DNA from: Fragilaria crotonensis
Lineage: Eukaryota > Bacillariophyta > Fragilariophyceae > Fragilariales > Fragilariaceae
Assembly (NCBI GenBank): GCA_022925895.1
Contig: JAKSYS010000091.1
Span: 1 to 64,000, forward strand
Direction: 5' to 3'
DNA: 64,000 nucleotides
Position 1 is the stretch's first letter. Each line of letters starts with the position of its first letter. The translations under genes and the position numbers were made by a program. This document shows, one piece after another, positions 33,138-43,789 of the stretch. Below the pieces are notes generated by a model, which was not told the DNA's origin, did not search any database, and saw nothing but the letters and a program-made list of their open reading frames with translations.

Positions 33138-34592
33138 CGTGGCAACGTCGTTGAGCAACTATGCCATACAGAATGGGAAACGATCATGTGATAGGTGAAC
33201 TGCAGACATCAATATGCGCCAGTGATAGAATCGGTCTACTATGCATACCAGGTACTCGCTGCTAGTACAAGTACATACCTGGGTCCTGGGTTCCACAACT
33301 CCTGATGGTACACTATGCATATGCCATATGACATACTACAGTATGATACAAAACCTGGAACCTCTGGGACTTCAGACATAGTGACTCGTGACTCGTGACC
33401 TTCCGCGGGCATTTCTTTTGAATGATTTGATTCGAAGTTCGGTGTACAGTACAGTAATCAGTACTGCCTAATACTATATGGATTATGGATTATGGATACA
33501 GTAGTTATAGAGTCTCACAGTAGGTATCAAGTACTTGTACTCGGAGTACAATTGTACTACGTTGTACTTCGAGTGCGAGAGCACTGGAGAATACCAGTAG
33601 TCTACTGTAGTGGTACAGTAGTGCGTAGAAGGGCTATGACGTATCGGAGTACAAGTACTTGTACTGGTTCAATTGCAGCACCTGCGAACCGCAAGACCCC
33701 GGAGTACATACAGTGTATGTACATGGAGGATGGAGTGCACATCAGAGACGAGAATTTCAAACCCAGCCCACCCAAACCCACGGCCCACCCAAACCCATTG
33801 GGTTAAGGGTGGGTTTTGGGTGAGCTCAGGATTTCATGGGTGGGTCTGGGTGGGCCGGCAAATCATTGCAAAAAATGACAGTAGATGTTTGCTACCGGTA
33901 GTAGTAGAACCATCTACTCCAGTACTAACTACTGGGTTTGGGTGGGTTTGGGTAGGTCTTGGTAGATCGTATGGGTTCTGGGTGGGTTTGGGCTGGTACT
34001 TCCGTGAGCGTAGCTTTACGTGGGTACCCATGGGTTTGATATTTTCAGAAATTCCCGTCTCTGGTGCACATCCTTCAACATGGAACCTACCAACATAGGA
34101 AAACATGAAAACTACTCACCATCGCAATAACACGATCACATCACTCCACACTCCTCTCCCCAAGAAACAGCGTGTCCATCAAAGCATTCGAAAGGCCATT
34201 ATTAGAATTTAAAGGTACTGTAGTATGTACCGTAGTAGACTGTTCGTGAAGCAACAAGCAAGAAAATGGAATGAAAAATGGCAATTTTGTTAAAGCTTAG
34301 CTGCTTTGTACCCATCAGTATACCAATCATGGTGTCTTGCACTCAAATGTCATACTGCTGTCGCGATCTCAAGGTCCGACAAGTGTTTCGCATTCAAGAT
34401 CTATTTTGTAAGATTTTCTTTTTCGTTCATGTTCGTGCTCGTAAGAATGGTGTCGACGAAAATGGAAAAACGAAACTGAAAGGTAAAAAATCACTTTCGT
34501 TTCGCTGAACACGTAAGAACCGGCCTTAGGAAGGAAAATCATCAATTGCGTTAACATCGATGAATAAGCTCAGTAATCGAGCACCTGAATGA
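33138..34592. other. Intergenic with GTAC palindromes and G-rich block
   Basis: No gene. GTAC/TACTAG palindromes are dense at 33240-33320 and 33440-33680. The middle carries the G-rich block described separately. Confidence 0.5.
33760..34037. repeat. C-rich/G-rich inverted block of GGGTTTGGGTGGG-type repeats
   Basis: A C-rich run (33760-33798, AACCCAGCCCACCCAAACCC and similar) is followed at once by a G-rich run (33799-33856, GGGTTAAGGGTGGGTTTTGG). A second G-rich run lies at 33933-33992. The two halves can pair as a hairpin, and each G-run can in principle form G-quadruplexes. It is not a simple telomeric TTAGGG array. Confidence 0.7.
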
Positions 34593-35129
34593 TCACCGCT
34601 TCTTGTTCCTCAACTTCTTTTTCTCCTGTGCCGACAACTTTCCTTTACTGAAGTCCGCATACCGACACAATCCAGTGGTATACTCTTTCTTGTTATGGCT
34701 AACATCAATCGTCCACTCGCAGTCGACTATTCTTCCAATTCCATGCTGACCAGACCAGTGGTTCGAGTGTCGGACGACGTGGTCGCCCATATCCCAATAC
34801 TTGGATCCACCCGAGCCTTTTGATTTGAAATCCGGAGATCGGTCTGGTGTTTCGCAGGCCGTAAAGTTGGCTCTGGTCTTCCTCCAAAAGTTCCCAAAAT
34901 CAACAAGACAATGCTGATCAGCCAAATCGGTACCGTTAACATCTGCCAGTGTAGTAGACGGACTAACGGTAGCATTGGTCAAAGGTGGTTCGTCCCTGTC
35001 CATCAACTCCTGAAGGGCTCCTAGGTTGCGTCCCATCCATAACTGACTTGTCAGTCGCGTACATTTCATCGTCGTAAAGCCATCAGTGAATAGAGGCAAG
35101 ACGATCACAAGCGAAACTAAAAGCCTCAT
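34593..35129 (-). CDS. Secreted or plastid-targeted HWSGQHG-domain protein (single domain)
   Basis: 178 residues. The N-terminus (MRLLVSLVIVLPLFTDGFT) is a signal peptide ending in a GF motif that may be a plastid cleavage site. Residues ~78-160 form a domain with conserved NFWR, SGGSKYW, GDHVVRHSNHW, SGQHG and RIVDCEWTID motifs and paired cysteines. The C-terminus is Lys-rich (EKKKLRNKKR). The same domain occurs twice in the protein at 58903-59685, so this is a local gene family. I do not recognise a named family. Confidence 0.8.
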   Translation of the reverse strand: MRLLVSLVIVLPLFTDGFTTMKCTRLTSQLWMGRNLGALQELMDRDEPPLTNATVSPSTTLADVNGTDLADQHCLVDFGNFWRKTRANFTACETPDRSPDFKSKGSGGSKYWDMGDHVVRHSNHWSGQHGIGRIVDCEWTIDVSHNKKEYTTGLCRYADFSKGKLSAQEKKKLRNKKR

Positions 35130-35604
35130 CGCTGCCGTCTACATGGCGTGTTCTTGCAACACTGGTTTTTGTGTCGGCATGTTCCGTTTCGGCATTCGTC
35201 CAGTCCGTCCGTCAACCGGCTCTCTCTGATCGCAGCACTCTTTTTCAGCAGTGAGTGCAGGCGCCAGGCGCCTGCGGGCAGCCCAGAGATCTTCGCTTGT
35301 CCGTCGCTCGACACTTCCTTGCGCATCGTATGCATACAAGCGTACGCAAACCACGTCAATCGCCCATCATCCTCAAACCTCAGACACTCACAACTGGTGC
35401 AGCCACAAAAGATCCTTGCTGTCGACTAGTCTACCTCCTCACCAGCACATCAAATCCGATTGTTTGGATTATTTGTAACCTTATTGAGACCATCCTTTGA
35501 ATCGGTTAACACTTGTCCACTCTATTGCTTGAGTTCCCTCTCCTCGACTCTCATCAACACCAATTCCATACATCCTCGTCAAAACAGCAACCTTTGATTC
35601 AATC
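35130..35604. other. Divergent promoter region
   Basis: No gene. It separates the start codons of the HWSGQHG protein and the small mitochondrial-type protein. Confidence 0.4.
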
Positions 35605-35982
35605 ATGAGAACATTCCTTTTGAAAACAACTTTGCGGCAAATTTCGCGGAGAACATCATACCGGACTATCAATAACGCGCGAACCGCCAAACGATATCAA
35701 AGTGTGGATTGGAAGCGAACCTTGTGCCTTCAGTTATCCCGTCCATTGGATTTTGTGGTGTCGGAACCAGAAGACAACGTACCCCAAACATTTGTGTGTT
35801 TTGAGGACGAAGATGGCACGTGAGTTACTTCTATACCATACAACCACAGCACATTATTTAATATGGTGTGTGTGTGTGTTTGTACGGTGTTTGCTGTGGA
35901 TGCAATGATTCGGTTCCTTTCTATTTTTGCTCACGATAGCATTACAGTTAACCGTGCTGTTTCTTTGTTTCAAAATAGATAA
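35605..35982 (+). CDS. Small protein with mitochondrial-type presequence
   Basis: Exon 1 is 35605-35819. The proposed intron 35820-35939 (GTGAGT donor, GATAG acceptor) contains a GT microsatellite, and exon 2 is 35940-35982. The product has 85 residues. The first ~30 residues (MRTFLLKTTLRQISRRTSYR) are rich in Arg, Ser and Thr without acidic residues, typical of a mitochondrial presequence. The mature part is short and has no known domain. The splice is a best guess, since alternative acceptors give an immediate stop. Without splicing the frame ends after 72 codons. Confidence 0.42.
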
Positions 35983-37216
35983 TGAAAGCGTTGGTTTGAT
36001 GGGTCGTCCTTGGAGTTCAAGACACTCCAGGTAAGTTTTCGGTTGTCTTTTCTTGATTGCAAACCATGGCTCCAGTGAGGAAACCACATTATACATCTAC
36101 ATTAACTTGTCGAGAATGTGTACATGTCGATAAACTCTTGCTGACTTCCTTCTGAGGAGTCTGAATTATGTTACTCCAGCTTGCCCAATTCCTCTATTAT
36201 GGAAAGACTTACCTATTTCCTTCATCACCATCATGTTCTACAGCTTGTCTAGAATGCAGACATGATTCAGATTTGGAGAAGTAGTTCTTAACTTGTTAGT
36301 AAAGTTCCATGATTAACTAAACAAATGTCAGCAGCGATTGATCCGTCGTTACAGCGTCATCAGCAAGTATAGGTCATCATTGGCCACGTACATTCCAATC
36401 GGCGGTGTGAAGGGGTAACCCGAAGATTTTTCAAACAACCATTGATTCAGTCCGCTTTTTGACACGGTTGCCCGAGGTCATGAGGTCATGTTACCCGCCA
36501 TCGTCGTCTTCTTCCCCGAGATCCCATCCCCTCGGAATCGACACTTCCGCACTCGTCGACGAGAGCAAGTCAAGCGATCGAAGACACACCACTGTTGTTC
36601 GTCGCGTGCTAGGTAGGGAACAGAGTCGCCTTGCCTGCCTTTTTCCCAGTGATGCTCGGGATTGAGAATGGAGGCCTTGGCGAATGGTTCCTCGGATGAT
36701 GTGAACCGACGATCTGTACATGTTTGTTGTTCTTGTTGTTGTTGTTTGCGTGTTGGGGACAAGTTGTTGGGGGCTGTAACAGTTACAGTGTCAGCGAATC
36801 GTTCTATGAGCGGGGATTTGAACAGATTAGGAAAGCAATCACTACAATCGTTGCAAGCTGTGTGTGTACACTGAAGAAGGCAGTTAATCGCTGTCGCAAC
36901 AGCAAATCAGTTGGTTTTCTGGTTTTTCGTCGTCGAGGCGTCGGCTGAACCGTATGTCCCTCGTCACCGAGATCCTCTTTGTAAGATCTGCCTTCTCTGC
37001 CACTGATTTGGTCTGAGAGGCGCATCTTTTTCCAGCTCAGAACCTGATTTTTGTCTTGGTCGAAGGAGTCAAATCACTCGATAGTCGAGAAAAAGATCAT
37101 GGCATCATGGCCCATGTTTTTTTTGTAATCTGTCTGCTCTGAAGCGTACTTCGAGGACGAGTGTCGTGGTCAAGCATGATGAAGTAAAGGAGTACTCCGA
37201 GTATGAACAATCAACG
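35983..37216. other. Intergenic, no firm gene
   Basis: Several short frames (60-95 codons) occur near 36460-36950, but none has a domain or consistent splice sites. An upstream exon of the discoidin-domain gene could lie here. Confidence 0.35.
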
Positions 37217-37966
37217 ATGGTTCGAATAAAGCATCCAAAGAATGTGGTGTACCAGAAGGTACCGCGAACGACGGTTTTTGTGGGTGTCATTCGCATCGCC
37301 ATCTGCATAGCGGTTTCCGGTGCACTGGCCGGAGTTATGTGCCACTATTGGACACAGATCGAGCCACATGTCATTGGGGTTTCAAATCCCACATCAGTCG
37401 TGAACTTGCTGAATAGGCAACCACCACTTGCCAAACCCGTCGAACCAGTGTCAACTGTGTTGCTTTCACGAAATCCAGACGTCAAGGCTACAGCCGATGT
37501 GAGGGGAAATCTAGGTCCACCGTCAGTTATGACGCAACAAACTCCTGGTACCGACTGGCTCAAAGACCGGTGGCAAGCGGCATCCGATATGCACGGAACA
37601 GCCATTCCTGGCGTGCACTGGGTAGAACTGGAGTTTCCACGGTATGTCGAGACTATGTCGAAAGTGGTTTTGGACTGGGAGGCTGCCTTTGCTCGAGACT
37701 ATCGCATTGAAGTGTCCATGGACCAACAAGAATGGCATGTCGTCTTCGACTCTCACGTCGACTCTGACCGACGAACTTCGGTAGAGTCCGGTCAGAGTCC
37801 TGGTGTCACGTCGAAGACGCCACTGCATATCGTTCATACTGTCACCATGTTAGAGGCCTCGTCGCCGTTCAAATTTCTCAGAGTTTACATTCGAAAATCT
37901 GCAATGGGATGGGGAGTGTCGCTCTGGCAAATCGATGCCTACGGAACGTTAATGACATCGATGTGA
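37217..37966 (+). CDS. Type II membrane protein with F5/8-type C (discoidin) domain
   Basis: 249 residues from the ATG of MVRIKHPKNVV. The frame extends upstream but only to a GTG. A basic N-terminus precedes one membrane helix (residues ~19-44, VFVGVIRIAICIAVSGALAG), placing the rest outside the cytosol or in the secretory lumen. A ~60-residue linker follows. Residues ~115-245 form a discoidin-like jelly roll: HWVELEFPRYVETMSKVVLDW, an EVSMDQQEWHVVF strand pair and FKFLRVYIRK near the end, matching the F5/F8 type C pattern. Such domains bind carbohydrates or lipids. An upstream exon remains possible. Confidence 0.7.
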   Translation: MVRIKHPKNVVYQKVPRTTVFVGVIRIAICIAVSGALAGVMCHYWTQIEPHVIGVSNPTSVVNLLNRQPPLAKPVEPVSTVLLSRNPDVKATADVRGNLGPPSVMTQQTPGTDWLKDRWQAASDMHGTAIPGVHWVELEFPRYVETMSKVVLDWEAAFARDYRIEVSMDQQEWHVVFDSHVDSDRRTSVESGQSPGVTSKTPLHIVHTVTMLEASSPFKFLRVYIRKSAMGWGVSLWQIDAYGTLMTSM

Positions 37967-38134
37967 TGACGAGGGATTCGCGAAGCGACTTCAAGCTTCT
38001 TTACGTAGTTTGTAACAACATGACACTCGTATAACCGATAAATTCAGATATGAATTCGTTGTGTATTTTCAAATCAACTGTTCATGGCCATACAACAATT
38101 ATCAAAACCTATCCTTACATCAACTTCCATCTTA

Positions 38135-39795
38135 TTAACCTCCACATCCACCACAGCCGCCGCATCCACCTCCTCCGCATCCACCTCCTCCATATCCACC
38201 TCCTCCACATTGTCCTCGTCCAAGTCCACTTAGACCTCCAACTACAAAAAAGAAATAAGAGCATCGTCATAAAACATTCCATGTTGTCATAAAGTCTCGA
38301 AACGTACCTGCACATGCCGATCCCCCTGCACAGGACGAAGGTCCACAAGCCACAGCACCACCACAAGCTCCTCCTGCGCAATTGAACAAATGTGGGGGGT
38401 AGAGCCATGCCCCGTCGCGGTCGTAAAAGGAGGGGTTGGACGGGTGTCCAACAACGACATCCCCCGGACAGGAGGCTTTCAGGCGACTTGCAAGAACATC
38501 ACGGGCATTACTCACCGCTTCTAATTCAGCCTCTCTGCTTGGATCCATTCACGTTTGCGGGGACAACATCCCTGTGCCCTGGCTATCTGTGATTCCAATG
38601 CTCGAACATTTCTTTCAACTCGTATGAGAAGGATTTGATGAGCCTCCTTTGTTTCCAGGTGGTAGTACCCGGTACCGTAGTACGTCGTTCTTCCTAGCAC
38701 GTAGTCCTTCTTTGGCGCACATGTGCTCAAGTCCGACTTGCAGGATGCAATCACCGGAATAAAGGCATCCAACCCTTTCGACGTTGTGGAGTCGGGTTCC
38801 ACCCAGAACTCCAGGAACACTGTCGACGACGCTCCCATCTGGACAGCCACATCCAGGTTCACCCCAGCACTAAAGTCATGCCAGCTTTTCCAATCTCTAC
38901 AAAAGTAAGCCTCGGGAGGCTCGCCACGATACATGCCACCACAAACCATGTACTCGGAATCGTACTCCTCCTTCCAAAGCCTCACTGTGGCTTTATAAGC
39001 AATATCCAGAACTCCGCCGTCACTGCGATCGGTGAGTGAATCATCATGGTGCAAAGTGCGCCCCATAATTGCGATACAGTCTTTGTTATAGTCACCAATT
39101 GACAATAAGATATGTGTATGCCACATCAAGTCAATCTGGTAGGTTGGAACAAGAACTGTTCGTGATTTCGCAGCCTTTGGTTTGAGCTTGAGAAACTTGA
39201 TGTACTTCTCAACGCCCTCGGCAAGGAAGTCATCATCGCCGAATCGCTCTCCTGAGACTTGCCAAAGAAAGGTGGCTTGTCGCTCTGTTGAAGCAAGCAA
39301 GTCAAACCCGCTCAAAAGTTTAACACTTTCACCTTGGACGTCGTTGGGTGAACCCGCCAGTGCTGGAAGCGGAGAATCCTTCTGTGATTCTGATAAGAAG
39401 AAGGGCTCATTCGAGTACATGCTCTTCCAAATATCTCGAGTCGTGGCCTCCGCTAAACTGACATAACTAGGACTGTCGGGAATCTGGAACGCGAAGGGTG
39501 GTTTGGCCTCCATTACGGCTTCCTCTCCAAAGTTGTCCTTGATATAATTGACGTAGTTCAATGGGGACAACCGATGACAATGCCACAACCAAGCAACATC
39601 TGGTGGTGGGATTAAGTCTTCGCGAGAAAACTTGTGCACAAGGGGAAGCCATAGACGCTGGTATCGGAAAAGAGATCGCAACGAGTCTTGTTGTTCTCTG
39701 TCGCCTGTGGCAATTGTGACACCAAGTTCATGAAGACTTTCCAAGAATTCTTTGTGTTTTCTTGCATTTTGGGCAAGATTGCATGACAATGACAT
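38135..39795 (-). CDS. Glycine-rich domain protein (GRDP/DUF1399 family)
   Basis: The first part (39795 to about 38535) carries two copies of the DUF1399 signature: DVAWLWHCHRLSP and YQIDLMWHTHILL. The second part includes ASCPGDVVVGHPSNPSFYDRDG. The terminal exon (38241-38135), joined by a 66-bp GTACGT/TAG intron, is a Gly/Cys-rich tail of GGGGYGGGGC type, as in plant GRDPs. A one-base loss near 38535 puts the two parts out of frame. Adding one base makes 531 codons in total, so this is a probable sequence error or a recent mutation. Plant GRDPs act in stress and development, but no activity is known. Confidence 0.8.
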
Positions 39796-42700
39796 GATCT
39801 GCAACTATACATTCGTTTCCTTAAGCGCAACTTTGAAGGATGAATGAGACAATCAGCATTCAAATTCGATGATTCCGGTTCGATCGCTCGAGACGTGGGT
39901 ACAGTGTTGATGAATCTTGTTTCGATCGACCCGACTGCCGTATTTGGACTGCACGAATTCTGCCGGTAGAATGGCTGGAGTCGTTTCTCTTACCTTTCTT
40001 TGCTAAATAGAAGTTCTCATGCAAACTCTCTACTTCATCAGAAACAATCCCTCAATTATTATACAAAATCCTACCGGTAGTACAAAAACTGGGAAGATCG
40101 TTCTGCAGACGATATCGCATCACCATGGAAACATTCAAATCACTCGTCGTCGTTTTTTTGTAGTTCTTTCAATTCTGAATGGTCAAAGCCCCAATCAAAG
40201 TCAAGGGTATGCCGGTGCCAGCTATATGCCATTGTCATTCTCTCAATCTCTGACTAGAGAAGTTCTTGCTATCAGAATTATGGCTCACAGCACCTTGTTT
40301 CTGTTGCTCCTCCAAATGATGGTCTTCATACAAATGTATAACCTTGCTCCTGCTGCAAACTTTTCAATTCTCATGTTGTTAGCACACTTTCAGGGCAGCA
40401 GGTAAGCTCTCAAACAACTTGCTTGAAATTTTCTTATCCTTGCTTCTGTAACACTGGGAGATGTTGATAGAGGGAATTCAAGTGATCCCAGCTATATATT
40501 CTACACCTTCCCCAGCAACCTCTGCATAAAACCGGTGAGCTTTAATGTCACACCAAGCTGAGTGCCCAAGTACTCATATGTTGTTTCTTTCCTTAAAATG
40601 ATTGCAATGAGCAAGTATAGCTACAGCTGTAAAAATTTAAGTTCAGCAGGCCTGTGATAGGATGTTCTCTTCTGTCCACCAGTGAATACTGCTCCTCCGA
40701 TGATGACCTACCATTGACCAGGAGCTGCCCCCACTCCCCCAGAGTGCGCATCACGCTCTGGTTTGGTTGCCCCTCCCATCCCTGATTCACCACCTTGCTG
40801 TCCTTATAAAGGTCAACAACATTTTTAGTTCTTGCAAACTCCTAAAACTCTTCCTTGGTGGTTGTATTGCTGCTGACATCACACCATTGTTTGTTTGGTT
40901 GCCCCTGATTCACCAGCTTGCTGTCCTCATGTAGGTCAACAAAATTTTTAGACCTTACAAAATCCTGAAACCTTCCTTGGTAGTTATATTGTTGCTGCTG
41001 AAGAAGTGTGACACCTGTTGCATCAAGAGCATTGACAAGATTCTACTTGGATTGTCTTCAAGTTTCCCTCTCCCAGTGGCTCACACATTCTTTGGGCAAC
41101 AAATATTGAGGTCCAATGTCTTTAGTTTTGAAGATCATAGATTTGCTTATTGCCAACAATTCACAATTGAGAATTTATCAAGGAATCCCGTATCTGAAAG
41201 AATTGCTATGTTCCTCATCAACCATTGCAATCCTCCAAATTGTTTAGAAATGTAAGTGCATTGAGAGCCCCATTCCATTTCCGTGCGTGTCCTCCCCACT
41301 TGCCTTGGAAAAGGAAAAGGAACTATGGATACTGTACCAATAGACAATCAACCATGCATGATGCAAAGCTTAGCTGCTTCCTGCAGAGATTCACTACTGG
41401 TGCTCCTCTGCTGATAACAACCCACACCACTGACCACCATAATATCATGTATTCTTGAAGGGCATAACAAATGACATGCATGTTATGCTGGGCTACAGCA
41501 CGGCCAAGAGTAGAGTGTGGAACCTACACCAGTATCAGTCCTATGATACTTTGGTGGTGACTCTCCTTCACCTTCATGTGGATCAAGCAATACTCCTCGG
41601 CACCACCAACTAGCGTTGGGAGCAGTACTGGTGTTGAACCAACAAGACCTGCTCTTGCTTGCATTATGTGCAGATCACCAGAACATTTGCTGCATTTTCC
41701 ATCAACACAGCTATCCTTCCATGCTTGGTTCAATGAGCTCAGGTGCTCAACCTGACTCACTTCTTGCATGAAAAAGTTTATGTTTGATGTTGTTGATGCC
41801 TTACATGGAAAATGCCACTGTTGTTTGATCCATGAAGATGGATCAATATTCTATTGGTGCCCCTGACATGCAGTGCTGTGTTCGTTATGAACATCAATGT
41901 GGTCTGTCTTCTATATTGCTTTCTTGACCCATGCTGCTGCAGAGACTCCGCGGTTCAACAATCGAGGTCCATACGTGGTATCATTGCAAGCCAACAACAT
42001 TACAGCCTTCACCAAATGGGGTAGCTCACCTGCCTGACTTCAGCAGATCAATTTTAAAGAGTGTTAAGAGGGCAACGGTCAGGGTTGAGTTCATACTAGA
42101 TAAGAGTGCAATTGTTTTGAACAAGAACAGAGCAAAATGTCATGGTGGAAAGCTTGCTTGTTCCAACACGATAGATTCTTCTGATGAGGATTTGAGAACT
42201 GAGTTTCTATTGGCTGCATGAACCGTTTGTACTTCATCATAGCAAAAGGAAAATCTGAGATGAAACCTGGTGCCATGACCACACCTGAAGTGCAGTAGTA
42301 CAAGAATATAGGCCTGCTCAGCTGGGTAAGTTAATGGTAATGTGGTACTCAATTGATCTACTGGTCTATCAACACGTCGGTAATATCGGAACGAGTCGGA
42401 TTGGGACAGGACAATGCATATCAGTAGTTCATATGAATGCCACTGATTTGGTTGAGAAACTGGAGAAATGATGATTCTCCTTGTTTGATACCTGCTAAGG
42501 ACAAGAGCAACCAAGTCCTTTGATGGCTTTGGAATGCTGTGGTGTTTCTTGTATAGGCAAGGGTAAGGCCAAGGTGCAACTTGACACAGCAGAGACAGAA
42601 AGGGGTCAGCAAGAAGCAAAGCCTTGAGATACCAGAAAAAACAAATTGGCATCAGCCAAATTGCTTGAAAAAGATGGTGCAAATCTTCAATTGCAGGACA

Positions 42701-43091
42701 TAGAAAAGGGAAGTAGGAGGCTTTAATTTCCAGGAGCAGTAAAATCAGCTTCAGACTGCCATTTTCACTTCTTCCAAACTACTCAGCAAGCCAACAAAGA
42801 AAATAGATATGGAATGGTAATGGCATTTGAGAGTAGCAAGTACTAGTTTTATCTCCATTGTACAATCATCTTGCTTGTATACAGCAGAATAGATGTACTA
42901 TGCTATCACCACTACAAATAGCTTCTTACAGTGCAGCTACATTGTAGATGCATAGATGCTACCACCAGGAGAGCTGAGTCAATAAGTGCCATATCTTCAC
43001 TGAATGCCAGGCTTCTGTTGCCGGTGTTTTCAAAACGTTATTGCCTGATTTCCATACTAACATGTTTGCAAATTTAACAAAAACGCTGCAA
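39796..43091. other. CpG-poor gene-free block
   Basis: 3.3 kb with no gene. From about 40400 to 42900 CpG is very rare: I count about seven in 40400-41300. Poorly conserved frames have no domains. It probably consists of old transposon remains. Confidence 0.5.
40757..41010. repeat. Diverged tandem duplication, about 135-bp period
   Basis: Two copies share GGTTTGGTTGCCCCT, TTGCTGTCCT, GTAGGTCAACAA/AAGGTCAACAAC and ACCTTCCTTGG-like segments in order, with many substitutions. Confidence 0.6.
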
Positions 43092-43256
43092 GCGGGGCTT
43101 CGACGCTCGCCCCGCCTCAGCGGTTGCTCGTCCACTCGGTCTGATGTTCCTGTTGTGTGGTACTGGTTACTGCAGTATTGTTGGTGGGTTATGATGTCCT
43201 TACTAGGCACCGTGCCACCTACTACTCGAGGAGGCTCCCGTAGGAGTCGCTCGGTG
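43092..43256 (-). repeat. B2 terminal repeat
   Basis: Similar to 43561-43732. It begins with a hairpin (GCGGGGC...GCCCCGC) and ends in GTAGGAGTCGCTCGGTG. Confidence 0.85.
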
Positions 43257-43273
43257 TGGGCAGGCGGGCAGAG

Positions 43274-43560
43274 TTTAATCTAGACCGCTAGATACCTACT
43301 TGCGTGCACTCAGGTGACCAGACCGTTGTCGATGGTTTGCCTGCTGCACGGTTCTTGCGATGTCGCTTCGGTGCTGCACCGCTGTTCGACAACACAATGA
43401 TTCGAATTTGCACTGTTCAAGACACCAACTTTTGATACATAGGGACCACTTGTTTGTGGCTCGATATGTAGTATGTGTAGTATGTAGTATGTTCCGTGGC
43501 GACGCGCTGGGCCGAGGTAATCTTCCGAATCTTCCCGACCTTACCTCTCCACCACTGACG
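43274..43560 (-). repeat. A2 terminal repeat
   Basis: Similar to 49201-49476, with scattered substitutions and an extra ATGTAGTATGTGTAGT-type expansion. It directly abuts B1. Confidence 0.85.
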
Positions 43561-43732
43561 GCGGGGCTTCGACGCTCGCCCCGCCTCAGCGGTTGCTCGT
43601 CCACTTGGTCTGATGTTCCTGTTGTGTGGTACTGGTTAATGCAGTATTGTTGGTGGGTAACGATGGCCTTACTAGGTAGTACCGTGCCACCTAGCTACTA
43701 CTCGAGGAGGCTCCCGTAGGAGTCGCTCGGTG
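43561..43732 (-). repeat. B1 repeat
   Basis: Copy of B2 with small insertions (TAGT, AGCT). It carries the same GCGGGGC/GCCCCGC hairpin. Confidence 0.85.
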
Positions 43733-43789
43733 GCCCATGAGGCCAAAGGCGAGAGGGATGGTGGTTGAGTGAAACGAAGTGCAAGGGTG

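Noticed and set aside
33799-33860. Interstitial telomere repeat
   Set aside because: GGGTTAAGGG appears only once. The rest is GGGTGGG/GGGTTTGGG, not a regular TTAGGG array.
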